From Impatiens glandulifera (taxonomy: Eukaryota; Streptophyta; Magnoliopsida; Ericales; Balsaminaceae): 64,000 bases of DNA. A model generated the notes under the pieces. It had not been told where the DNA came from and made no database searches. It saw only the letters and a list, made by a program, of their open reading frames with translations. Made by a program: the position numbers and the translations under genes. Of the stretch, positions 29,256 through 41,543 are shown piece after piece. Location: assembly GCF_907164915.1 (NCBI RefSeq), contig NC_061862.1, forward strand, positions 137,569,520 through 137,633,519, given 5' to 3'. How positions within the stretch are numbered: the stretch's first letter is position 1; the number at the start of each line of letters is the position of its first letter.

Positions 29256-31553
29256 TTTATATAAAGAGATTAAAAAAGTTGTTTAGGTTAGAACTTATTT
29301 TAATCATGCATTTAAAGAGACACGACTATGTTAGTTGAAATTGTCTTTGCAAGAATTGTCTCGGTGAGAACAATCTTCCAGATTTGTTTTGAGCATGCAT
29401 AGTCGCCTCACGTCGATTATTGTTCAAAACATGACAATGTAAGTGCTTCGATTAAGACATGAAGTACATTTGTAGTTATATATTGTGTTGCTAAGTGATT
29501 GCTTATATATATAACATGCATCTTAGCTAATAATATGATAACTTGTGTTAATTCATAATAAGTATGATTAACTAGTTATTTGTATATATATGTGGATAAA
29601 GACTATTGTATATCTATTTTATTTTAATAGAAAATTCTGAAAATTTTTCATAAAATTATGTGTCTTTTGGTCTCCAAAAACTTCTATGGAAAGTTAAAAG
29701 TTATCATTAATTAAGAAATTGACGAATTGATAACATGAATAATTATTTATAATTAGTTATTTTGTATTTGATTAAAGATAAATTGTTAATATAATAATTA
29801 ATTTTTGATTTATTTTATAAAGGTATTTTCTTAATGATATATGAAGTAATTATAATATATATGACATATAATTTGTTTGAGCATGTTTCTAAACCATTTG
29901 ATTATATATTTGATATACGTACATTGTTTAATTTCATCATAAAAGACTTGTTTAATTTGATATTTTTGAAATCTAATAATTACAAGAAAACTCTTATTTG
30001 ATTTAAGAAATAATGTGGCAAACGAGTCGATATTATGAGATGCAAACGTACAACCAATATAAATGTGTAAGCGGCTTCGGCCAAAGATGCTTGAAACATT
30101 ATGATTTTTTTGTATAAATCATGTGACACGTTGAACATTTATATTATTAAATACTCTAATTTCTTTTATAAAAATAATGTGATGAAATAAATATTTTAAT
30201 TGATTAAATATTATAAATTTTTATGTAGAGATTATGTGAAGAATGATTTAATCTCTTGTATAGAAATTTTGTTTTATTCAATTAAATATTTATAATATAG
30301 TTATCTTTTTCATTGTACGATAAATATAGTAAAAGAAATTTGTAAAAGAATTGTGTGACAATTTCTTAATTATAAAATCATTGATTTAAATAATATAAAT
30401 GTGTGTGATTTAAAAAAGATACCAACACGAATGTGGCGACACAAATAATTGTGTATATTATGATAAATAAAAAGATAATTTATTGTTAGATTAATATGTT
30501 CTCCACAAAAGATAAAGTTCCACAACTTAAAAAAAGAACAAGAAAATGTCTTGTTTATATTTGTTGAGTTGGTGCTCGAATTTGATATTTTAAATTTAAG
30601 GATTTTGTAATCAAGAAACATGTCATATTTTCACATTACTTTCATAAAAATTTGAAGAACCAATGTCTTCAAAAATATTTTATAAAATAAATGAAAAATA
30701 AAGTTTATAAAGTCTTGATATGACTTATAACAAATTTTATAATAATGATATGAAAATTTGATCATACTTTGATTAAAAAGTGGATGTGACAATTATATAT
30801 ATATATCATGAAGACAATGAAATATTTTTCATTACATTTATTTTCTTTTGTATAATATTTTTATCGTTGAAAATTACGATAAAATGCTTAAATCCATTAA
30901 TGATGTGAATTGCACTACACAAAATATCATTATGTTATCAATTGATATATTGATATTATTAAATAAAAGACTTTATATTTAAAATTGACTTTATATCCTC
31001 TTATCATTTTTTACCCTAGAATTTCAAAAGCCCTCTTCTTATTTTGTGAGTGTTTTCAAGTTCTTCGCTTGATATTTTCCGTTGAAACCTGGTGATAGTT
31101 TAGGTACGTTGATCAAGTTCGATGCGTAGTGATTCCACTACAGAAACACTACTAGATTTGTTGTACCCTGGGAGACATGCATATGTGATAAGCTCTAACA
31201 CAAACGGGAGACAATAAAACTATTTTAAAAGAAATGTGCTAAGCACATGCCTTGAATCAACTTCTCAAATCGGTGATTTCGTTTATTCGTATTTTTTAAT
31301 TTCTATGATTTATTTATAATATCGTTCTCTTATATATTTTTTTTAACTTAAAAACAAGATATCTAACAATTAATTGATAAATTTTTAAAAAAAATTTACT
31401 CTTTTTATAACTAAGTCAATTGTTGATAGCAAGTATGTTTACATGATTTTTTTAATAGTTAATACATTTAAATTAGCTAGTTGTATATGTCTAAACGAGC
31501 TTATTATGTGTATTAGTGAAGTATAAAATTATGTTATCTATATATATCTAATA

Positions 31554-34500
31554 ACGCTTAATTTAAAAGGTTGGAGGTGTACATCACGCTCTCTCCAAAA
31601 TTATTCACATCATCATCATAGTATTTTCTCTTTCTTAGAAATATATATATATATTTCTCTCTCTTCATTTATCTTTTATCAATTAATTGTTTTTCTATCC
31701 CTTACCATATATATATTCACACTAATAATATATAAAATATATATTTTTTCATCAATTCTATTAACTTTCATCATTAATTATTCTATGTCTGTTACTCTTT
31801 TATATATATACATATATATTAATATTTTTTTATTAATTATTTTAAAAATAAACCTAATGATTCTCGTCTAAAATATTATATATATTAATCAAGCTCTCTC
31901 CAAAATGATCAACATCATCATCATAGATATTTTCTCTTTTTTAAATATATATATTTCTCTCTCTTCTTTCATAATAGGTATTTTCTCTTTCTTAAATATA
32001 TATATATTTCTCTCTCTTCTTTCATTGGTTGATTATACATATTCTGAAAAAGGTCTTTATTTGTTATAGATGCAATGACTATTTTTTCTTGAGTTTTTGT
32101 AGATGTAATGTTGTCATTTTCATAGGGAGAATGAGACTTTCAGTTATTTTAAAGAAGATCCATATTTGTGTAATGTGGTATGAACTCTTGAGCTCAAGTC
32201 TAAACTTCTTATCATATATTTTTATTATTATTAGTTCTTGAAATATAACTTTTCTTCTCAATTATGTTTCGTCTCTCCTTAAGTCTTATTTTGTTATTCA
32301 AAGACAAATGAGAGCAAAGTTATTTAGAGACTATATATATATATATATAATAATTCCCGATTTGTTTGCTTGGTTTCAAGTCCTTTTAGTCATCACTTTA
32401 ATATATTGATTTTTAATATTTCAATTGATGTTTTGATGGAGATGATGGGTTCATTGGATTCAAGATTAAACAACTTTGATTTTTTTATTAGGTTTTGGCG
32501 ATAATGGTGCTATCATGGTTATGCAAAGTTGTTTTTTGTGATAATCGTGTTATCATGCCTGAAGGTGTGAGCATTAGTAAGTCAGTAAAATTTAGATCAT
32601 TTTATCATAAAATTCATTTGTAAAAAGATTTTTTAATTTTTCTATTACATTAATTCTTGATTTTATTTGGTTTATTTCAGGTAGTTTAGGCCATTATATG
32701 CCATTATACTTCTAGATGCTTAATTTAAAAGATTGGAGGTGTACATCACGCTCTCTCCAAAATTATTCACATCATCATCATAGTATTTTCTCTTTCTTAA
32801 AAATATATATATATTTTTCTCTCTTCATTTATCTTTATCAATTAATTGTTTTTCTATCATTTACCATATATATATTCACACTAATAATATATAAAATATA
32901 TATTTTTTCATCAATTCTATTAACTTTCATCATTAATTATTCTATGTCTGTTACTCTTTTATTTTTTATTAATTATTTTAAAAATAAACCTAATGATTCT
33001 CGATATATATTAATCACGCTCTCTCCAAAATGATCAACATCATCATCATATATATTTTCTCTTTCTTAAATATATATATTTCTCTCTTCTTTCATACGTA
33101 TTTTCTCTTTCTTAAATATATATATTTCTCTCTCTTCTTTCATTCTCAGGCTTAGATCTTTATTTGTTATAGAAAGTGGTTGATTATACATATTCTGAAA
33201 AAAGTCTTTATTTGTTATAGATGCAATGACTATTTTTTCTTGAGTTTTTGTAGACGTAATGTTGTCATTTTCATAGGGAGAACGAGGCTTTCAGTTATTT
33301 TAAAGAAGATCCATATTTGTGTAATGTGGTATGAACTCTTGAGCTCAAGTCTAAACTTCTTATCATATATTTTTATTTTTATTAGTTCTTGAAATATAAC
33401 TTTTCTTCTCAATTATGTTTCGTCTCTCCTTAAGTCTTATTTTGTTATTCAAAGACAAGATGAGAGCAAAGTTATCTAGAGACTATATATATATATCTAT
33501 AATAATTCTCGATTTGTTTGCTTGGTTTCAAGTCCTTTTAGTCATCACTTTAATATGTTGATTTTTAATATTTCAATTGATGTTTTGATGGAGATGATGG
33601 GTTCATTGGATTCAAGATTAAACAACTTTGATTTTTTTATTAGGTTTTGGCGATAATGGTGCTATCATGGTTATGCAAAGTTGTTTTTTGTGATAATCGT
33701 GTTATCATGCCTGAAGGTGTGAGCATTGGTAAGTCAGTGAAATTTAGATCATTTTATCATAAAATTCATTTGTAAAAAGATTTTTTAATTTTTCTATTAC
33801 ATTAATTCTTGATTTTATTTGGTTTATTTCAGGTAGTTTAGGCCATTATATGCCATTATACTTCTAGATGCTTAATTTAAAAGATTGGAGGTGTACATCA
33901 CGCTCTCTCCAAAATTATTCACATCATCATCATAGTATTTTCTCTTTCTTAAAAATATATATATATTTTTCTCTCTTCATTTATCTTTATCAATTAATTG
34001 TTTTTCTATCATTTACCATATATATATTCACACTAATAATATATAAAATATATATTTTTTCATCAATTCTATTAACTTTCATCATTAATTATTCTATGTC
34101 TGTTACTCTTTTATTTTTTATTAATTATTTTAAAAATAAACCTAATGATTCTCGATATATATTAATCACACTCTCTCCAAAATGATCAACATCATCATCA
34201 TATATATTTTCTCTTTCTTAAATATATATATTTCTCTCTTCTTTCATAGGTATTTTCTCTTTCTTAAATATATATATTTCTCTCTCTTCTTTCATTCTCA
34301 GGCTTAGATCTTTATTTGTTATAGAAAGTGGTTGATTATACATATTCTGAAAAAAGTCTTTATTTGTTATAGATGCAATGACTATTTTTTCTTGAGTTTT
34401 TGTAGACGTAATGTTGTCATTTTCATAGGGAGAACGAGGCTTTCAGTTATTTTAAAGAAGATCCATATTTGTGTAATGTGGTATGAACTCTTGAGCTCAA

Positions 34501-35019
34501 GTCTAAACTTCTTATCATATATTTTTATTTTTATTAGTTCTTGAAATATAACTTTTCTTCTCAATTATGTTTCGTCTCTCCTTAAGTCTTATTTTGTTAT
34601 TCAAAGACAAGATGAGAGCAAAGTTATCTAGAGACTATATATATATATCTATAATAATTCTCGATTTGTTTGCTTGGTTTCAAGTCCTTTTAGTCATCAC
34701 TTTAATATGTTGATTTTTAATATTTCAATTGATGTTTTGATGGAGATGATGGGTTCATTGGATTCAAGATTAAACAACTTTGATTTTTTTATTAGGTTTT
34801 GGCGATAATGGTGCTATCATGGTTATGCAAAGTTGTTTTTTGTGATAATCGTGTTATCATGCCTGAAGGTGTGAGCATTGGTAAGTCAGTGAAATTTAGA
34901 TCATTTTATCATAAAATTCATTTGTAAAAAGATTTTTTAATTTTTCTATTACATTAATTCTTGATGTTATTTGGTTTATTTCAGGTACTTTCAGCCATTA
35001 TATGCCATTATACTTCTAG
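31554..35019 (+). repeat. Three tandem copies of a ~1,152-bp unit
   Basis: Copies are 31554-32715, 32716-33867 and 33868-35019. Copies 2 and 3 are nearly identical (for example CACGCTC versus CACACTC); copy 1 is clearly diverged and slightly longer. Each begins with sequence matching the Helitron 5' terminus (GCTTAATTTAAAAG, TTGGAGGTGTACATCACGCT). The junctions carry TTCTAGATGC, which also occurs at the end of copy 3 before unrelated DNA, pointing to a microhomology joint. Small frames repeated in each copy (about 70 and 105 codons) are of doubtful significance. Confidence 0.93.
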
Positions 35020-35099
35020 ATGCAAGCTATTGTAATATTTTAATTTTGAGATAATTGTGTTTAGCTTTAGATTTCTTATGTATACACTAACTTGGAATA

Positions 35100-36170
35100 A
35101 TTTGTTTAATACTCATAATTTTAATAAAATAATAATGTGTTTTATGAATTTAATTTTATTGTGCAACTACTATTTTTATCTACTAATTTTATGGTATATT
35201 TTAGTTTTTGATACTCCTATTTTTATTAAAAAAAATGTTAATAAAAATAAACTCAATAAATATAACCTACCATCTATATATATTAATATTTTTTATTAAA
35301 TATTTCATCTAAATAATTTGATTATTTATAAAATAATTCAAATAAAATAAACCCTTCTCATCTAAAATGTCATTTGAGATTTGTATTAAATATTAATATT
35401 AATTATGAAAATTATTTAAAAGATTTAAATTATAAAAAAATATACTTACATTACATTGAATATGTTCACACTAATGAATAATAAATATTATTATAACCTC
35501 TAATTAATTCAGTTTCATTCTAATTTATAACTAATTATTATAAATAAAATTAACTGATAATAAATATTATTATAACTTTCGATTCACATATATTAATAAT
35601 TTATTCAAATAATTAACATCAAATAAAATAAATCCTCCTAATTTTAATTTTTAATGAAATAATAATTTGTTTTATGAATTTAATTTTATTGTGCAACTAC
35701 TATTTTTTGGTATATTTTAGTTTTTGATACTCTTATTTTTTTTTAAATGTTAGTAAAAATAAACTTAACAAATATAACCTAAATAATTTGATTATTTATA
35801 AATAAATCCAAATAAAATAAACCCTTCTCATCTAAAATTATTGAGATTTGTATTAAATATTAATATTAATTATGAAAACTATTTAGAAGATTTAAATGGT
35901 AAAAAAATATACTAACATTGAATATGTTCACTAACGGATAATAAATATTATTATAACCTCCTATACATAAAATAAATCATTAGAAATAAAATTAACGGAT
36001 ATTAATATTATATTAATAAAATTATTAGAAATAAATATTATTACAACCTTCAATTCATATATATTAATCATTTATCCAAATAATTACCATCAAATAAAAC
36101 AAACACTCTCCGTTCTATTTGAGATTTGCATTAAATATTAATATTAATTCACTAACGTAATAAATCAGTT
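35100..36170 (+). repeat. ~530-bp direct duplication in the Helitron 3' half
   Basis: GTTTTATGAATTTAATTTTA, then TTGTGCAACTACTATTTTT and TATTTTAGTTTTTGATACTC occur near 35140 and again near 35671. Similar downstream blocks (AAACCCTTCTCATCTAAAAT) follow in each. Confidence 0.7.
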
Positions 36171-37241
36171 TCATTCTAATTTATAACTAATTAATAGAAA
36201 TAAAATTAACGGATATTAATATTATTACAACCTTCAATTCATATATATTATTAATTTATTCAAATAATTAACATAAAATAAAACAAACCCCTTCCCTCAT
36301 AATTTATAACTAATTAATGCAAATATTATGGAAATTGGATTAGAAGTATTTCGACACCAACAAAAAAATGAGTTTCATTTTACAAAATTTTAGACAAATT
36401 GTTAGGTGGTACAAGTAAATTCATAAACAATTGATAATTTATTATTATTATTATTATTATTATTAACTTTATTATTATTATTTTTTTGACATATTTTAAC
36501 TTTAATGTTATATTGGTGGTTGTTCAATATCTACATTATTTTGATATTTATATATGTATTTGTCTTTACATTTGGTAATAAACTTATTTATTTTTTTGTC
36601 ACTATTCTATATTTTGGTGATATAAAATTGAAATAATAAGATGTTTATTGAGAATATTATCAAATTCTTAGCCTTTTGATATTATACTTTTTATTCTCTA
36701 TTACTTTTTCATCTATTCCATTTAAAATGAAATTATCTGCAAAACATAAAAAGAGAAATTTCGAACAACAATTTTATTATTTGAATGTGTAGAACCACTA
36801 AATTCTTATCGGATGATCGACACTATGAATAAGAGTTTTGTTTGATATTTATAGTCTCAAATTGGTAGGACTTTTAAATGATATTTATAGTCATAAATTT
36901 TGAGAAATTAGAACTTCTGATTCCTTGTGTTGTGTCCAATTACGATCCTTACAACCTTAAAAAATGTCATAAAAAATATTGTCAAATTATCGATATTCAT
37001 TCCACTTCTTATTTCATCTTATATTTTTTTATATTTACAACTTAGACTAACTATTATAATATCTATTTATATTAGAATTTACAAAAATAATACAAACAAA
37101 TTAATTTGAATGATAGATTTAAGTAGCAACTACAAGCATTTAGTGGCATTTCGATGTTGATTTTTAATTTTATTTTCCATGTTTTTTTAGTTAATATATG
37201 TGTTAACTTACATTCGTGCAAACGCACGGACTTTTTGCTAG

Positions 37242-37970
37242 TATATAATAATAATGCTTAATTTGAATTTACTTGGTTTGTCGGGTCAAGAGTTATGATT
37301 AATTTGAATATATATGTGAGAGTAAATTTATACTTGGGTCGGATCGTGGGTTGACCCGTCTATAAACTTAAAAGGTTAAAAATAAAATAAAAATGCTATA
37401 TGTATTTTCAAACTCTCAACCAAACAAAACAAGTACAACCTTTAACCAACTAAACTAATAAGACTTATATATTAAATTCAACACCAAATCTGATAAACGT
37501 GCGACATTCCTTACAATATAAGTTCAACTTTTTAACTAACTAATTTATATATATAATAATGCTTAATATATGTTTCAAACTTGCAACCTAACAAAAACAA
37601 GTACAACCCTTTAACAAACTTATAAGCTAATAAGAATTTACATTTTAAATTCAACACCAAATTTGATGAACATGCGACATTCCTAACAATATAAGTTCAA
37701 ATCTTTTTAACTAAGTAATATATATATATATATAATATTTCTTAATTTGAATTTGCTTGGTTTGTCGGGTCAAGAGTTGTGGTCAATTTGGATATATATT
37801 TGAGAATAAATGGATACTTAGGCCGGATCGTGGGTTACCCGCCTATAAACTTGAAACAATTAAAAATAAAATATTATATGTATGTTTCGAACTTGCAAAA
37901 TACAACCCTTTAACCAACTAAACTAATAAGACTTTATATTTTAAATTCAACACCAAATTTGATGAACGTG
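37242..37970 (+). repeat. Array of ~310-bp Helitron 5'-terminal units, left part
   Basis: Unit starts lie near 37246, 37553 and 37735 (the second unit is truncated). Each reads ATAATAATGCTTAATTTGAA, TTGTCGGGTCAAGAGTT, GGATCGTGGGTTGACCCG, AACCAACTAA, AATTCAACACCAAAT and ACATTCCTAACAATATAAG. The array follows the previous Helitron end directly and is cut at 37970 by an LTR-type insertion. Confidence 0.85.
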
Positions 37971-40087
37971 TGTACATGTTTAAATTCACTCCTACCCCAC
38001 GTCCTAAGAAATTTTTTCTTGTTACGTGAGATCTTCTCTCTCTTTTCATCTTAAGCGTTTACTAATTTTAAGAGTCCACCTAACGTCTTGTATTTTAGGG
38101 CATGAAGGATCTAATCCTAAGATTGATTCATCCATTCGAATGCTCCGTCTTTAAGAACATTTTGTGCGATTCGAAGTTGGTCGGTCTCATGCCTTACCTA
38201 TCCTTTCGAGTGCTCCGCCCATGGAGGGGACACGTCGAATGACTTAAATAGTAAACACGACCCGTGCACATTTTAGAAAAAAGTTTGTTCAATAAAAACT
38301 GTACTATACAACCTCGTGTCTTACCTTTCTCTCGACTCTTATAAAAAATAGATAAGAGAACTGTCCATATAGAATGTTGTCATATTTGTTTGAGATGAGG
38401 AACCAAAGTGGAGTTCTATATCATAGATCTTTCCATGCTTGGCCCGTATAGGTTCTAGATTAGTATATGTTTAAAAACGTAATACTGCGGTTGACTTTAA
38501 GAGTCGCCACTTTAGTTTACTTAAAAAAGAAACTAAAGAAAGAAAACATAGTATTTACAAATTAAGGGTCCGATGCTTGGTTACGCATGAAGAAAGGGCC
38601 ACAATAACTATGTCATATGCACCTATCCCGTGGGATAGTCTCTAATCCTATGGTGTTGGTCATTGTTTGTGAAGGTACATTACACAATTGCATTATGAGT
38701 TCAGAATTCTTTTGTTTGTGAATGACCTAACCTTGTCTTTAATCCAAAAGGAGTGATCCTAGCTCTAGATTGGATTTCAATGAAGATTGACATCAAGCCA
38801 TTAGAATTCTTGAATGTCCATTTATTGTGTCTTAAGTCTATTTAACATTATATCATATGCTTAGTCCAAAAGTGATTCTAGACTCTCGTTAGATATACCC
38901 AGACTTAAAGAAGATAAAATGGATCATCGAATGCGCTCCTTGGGCACACATGTGAATCACAATGTGAACTCTCGCATTAGTTGATTTACTTGAATGTTTT
39001 CTCGTTGATAGACTATGAATCCTTGCACATGAAGGACTTCACTAGTTCACATGAATATGGATTAAGAAAACAAAGAGGAGAATTGGAGCCCCAAAGTATA
39101 AAACAACCGAAATCGAGAATTTTCAAAAGAGTTGGAAAATCCCGAGAGTTTTTGTGCATGTCAAACATATTTTTAGAAACACTTTACTCTTGATCACAAA
39201 ACTTTTCAGGGTTATAGGACACCCAATATGACTCCGATAAAACGAGCTTTTTTTCAAAATTATTCCGAAAACTCTGAAATTTTTTAGAGAAGTTAAAAAT
39301 ATTTTTATGAACCTACTATAAAAATTTCATAATTTTTTGGGCTATAAATATCCCGAAATGAGCATTCCAAAATAAGACGTTTTCCAAACGGGCCCTAAAA
39401 ATTATAGAAAAGTATTGTTTTTGTTGAAAATAATATTTTTGACCATCCCTGAATTTTTGAAATTTTAAAAAATCATTTGGAGACTCCAATTGAAGAAAAA
39501 AGATTGTTTAGTATAAAAGGAAACCAAACAAGCTTTATGAAATTTCTCAAAAGATAGAAATTGAAACTTTATATCCAAATTTGGATGAATATAAAGTTTG
39601 ACGGCCTAATTGAACGTTGAAAATAGTCCAGGGGCCAAAATAATTTTGTATCCTCTAAAAATGATTCAAATATGGAAGTTTAGGGTTGAAATTGCACAAG
39701 ACTGAAAATTTAGGAGCTGAACTATTATTGAATTAAATGAATTGATTTAGTAAATAAGTTCCAGGCTGAATTTAAAGGAATTAAAGTTTTGAGGGTCAAA
39801 GTGAATGCATCTCAAGACTTGAGGAAATCGGAAATAAGGAATTCTGGTAAAGTGAACTGGAAAACGTGCATGATTCCTTTTTCCATAGATGCACAAGAAG
39901 ATTCTCTACCTGGCCTCGCCTGCTCGGAGGTCACCTTGGGATAAATAGACTTCGCGTTTTCTAGATTCTTGTCCATAGTTTTATGGAATCCGATGTCGAA
40001 GAACAGAGGAACACCCTATCTTCCTCAATCTGAACTTTTGACGTCCGAATAATATAAATTTTCCATCACCATTGCTTTAGTAGATAA
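37971..40087. other. Left part of the 11 kb insertion, non-coding
   Basis: Gypsy-LTR-like leader DNA. AAATAAGTTCCAGGCTGAAT-style sequence with many A-rich stretches follows. The frame at 38981-39193 shows no known domain. Confidence 0.45.
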
Positions 40088-41113
40088 AATCTCATCATTA
40101 CAGAGGTTCATGAACCCTAAGGAAAATTTTCGACTAACAAAGGAGAACAATAGAGGAATCGAAAAAGGATTCCTTTGTAGATCTGGAAACCAGACAACAA
40201 TTACTATGTGCAACTCTTCCTTCTTCAATTCTTTGTCTCTGCGATCAGCACAGACACATTCCTCATCTTCTAGAGCTCCGACTGTATTAACACCGCATCA
40301 AAGAAACTGTCTAGGACATTATCGAAGAACTAACCAACAATTCTTTCTTTAACGACCAATTGTTGAAGATTTCGGAAAGTTTAGAATTTAAGAGACGATG
40401 CTGGTCAAAACTTAGGCTCTTCCTAACTAAGACTCAACTATCGTAGGACTCTAACAGCTAGGGTAAACCAATCATTCAAACGTCCTTCAAACATTCTGTT
40501 AGGCCTACGCATCAAGGCCTCGGTCCTAGAATAAATTCCAGCAACCTTTCTCGACACCCGGTCTCGGTCCTATGGTGCACATGGGCCAGATTTCTGTTTT
40601 AATCTCATCATTACAGAGGTTCATGAACCCTAAGGAAAATTTTCGACTAACAAAGGAGAACAATAGAGGAATCGAAAAAGGATTCCTTTGTAGATCTGGA
40701 AACCAGACAACAATTACTATGTGCAACTCTTCCTTCTTCAATTCTTTGTCTCTGCGATCAGCACAGACACATTCCTCATCTTCTAGAGCTCCGACTGTAT
40801 TAACACCGCATCAAAGAAACTGTCTAGGACATTATCGAAGAACTAACCAACAATTCTTTCTTTAACGACCAATTGTTGAAGATTTCGGAAAGTTTAGAAT
40901 TTAAGAGACGATGCTGGTCAAAACTTAGGCTCTTCCTAACTAAGACTCAACTATCGTAGGACTCTAACAGCTAGGGTAAACCAATCATTCAAACGTCCTT
41001 CAAACATTCTGTTAGGCCTACGCATCAAGGCCTCGGTCCTAGAATAAATTCCAGCAACCTTTCTCGACACCCGGTCTCGGTCCTATGGTGCACATGGGCC
41101 AGATTTCTGTTTT
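40088..41113 (+). repeat. Perfect-looking 513-bp tandem duplication across an LTR border
   Basis: 40088-40600 and 40601-41113 read the same base for base as far as can be compared by eye. Each copy consists of ~409 bp of host DNA plus the first ~104 bp of the TR-GAG LTR, so an orphan LTR head lies at 40497-40600 before the complete element. Confidence 0.9.
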
Positions 41114-41487
41114 GTTGTTTTATTATTTTGTTTTGCTTTCCTTTTCTACTTTACAAACCGAATTATGTTATTTTCTAGTATTTGTTGTAACCGAATATTA
41201 TGGGGCAAGACATCACCTATATAAGGATGATCTTTCTTCCCCAAGGACCCATGAATAGAATGATGAAGATGTGACTTCGCCCCTATTCGTCTATTATTAT
41301 TATTATGGACTGTTTGGTATAGACCAACAGTAATTCTCTTCGCACCCTTGATTCTTCTATCCCTTCCCCCCCAAATTCTCTATCGAAAACCTTCCGCTGC
41401 CCTTTGATTGTAGAATTTCCACCGGTCTTATAGATCAAGAACTCGATTCTTGAACCCAAAACTCATCTTACGAAACAAGTCGTAACA
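41010..41487 (+). repeat. 5' LTR of the TR-GAG element
   Basis: TGTTAGGCC...GTCGTAACA. It carries CTCGGTCCTA twice near its start and TATATAAGG at 41218-41226 as a probable TATA box. Confidence 0.92.
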
Positions 41488-41491
41488 TTCT

Positions 41492-41503
41492 TGGTATCAG
41501 AGC
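41492..41503 (+). promoter_or_regulatory. Primer-binding site of the TR-GAG element
   Basis: TGGTATCAGAGC, complementary to the 3' end of plant initiator-Met tRNA, lies four bases after the LTR. Confidence 0.9.
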
Positions 41504-41543
41504 AAGACGATTCTCAAATGAAAGAAACCAGATAACAGCAAAG

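Larger units (their letters stand above)
27395..31375 (+). mobile_element. Unclassified ~4 kb repeat, copy A (with its end block duplicated)
   Basis: A ~220-bp block with CACAAACGGGAGAC occurs at 27395-27615 and 31150-31375. Between lie TTGTCTTTGATGTTTCAGAA (27670), a tRNA-like sequence (28141), a ~104-bp minisatellite (28230-28760), a Helitron insertion (28773-29255) and AT-rich DNA. The same landmarks occur in the same order, inverted, at 56.84-54.39 kb. No coding capacity or terminal repeats were identified, so the class is unknown. The short frame at 30370-30621 is not credible. Confidence 0.55.
31537..37241 (+). mobile_element. 5.7 kb non-autonomous Helitron with three internal 1.15 kb tandem repeats
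   Basis: The 5' end is TCTATATATATCTAATAACG after A (31537). The 3' end is the hairpin CGTGC-AAAC-GCACG (37215-37228), then GGACTTTTTGCTAG and T. Nothing resembling Rep or helicase is present. The 5' half consists of three head-to-tail copies of a ~1.15 kb unit; the 3' half (35.0-37.2 kb) is AT-rich with a ~530-bp direct duplication. Other Helitron-type ends in the window share the terminal sequence style. Confidence 0.75.

Noticed and set aside
32716..34185. 105-codon frame repeated in tandem units 2 and 3
   Set aside because: AT-driven Ile/Tyr/Phe-rich composition, and repeated only because the 1,152-bp unit is repeated.
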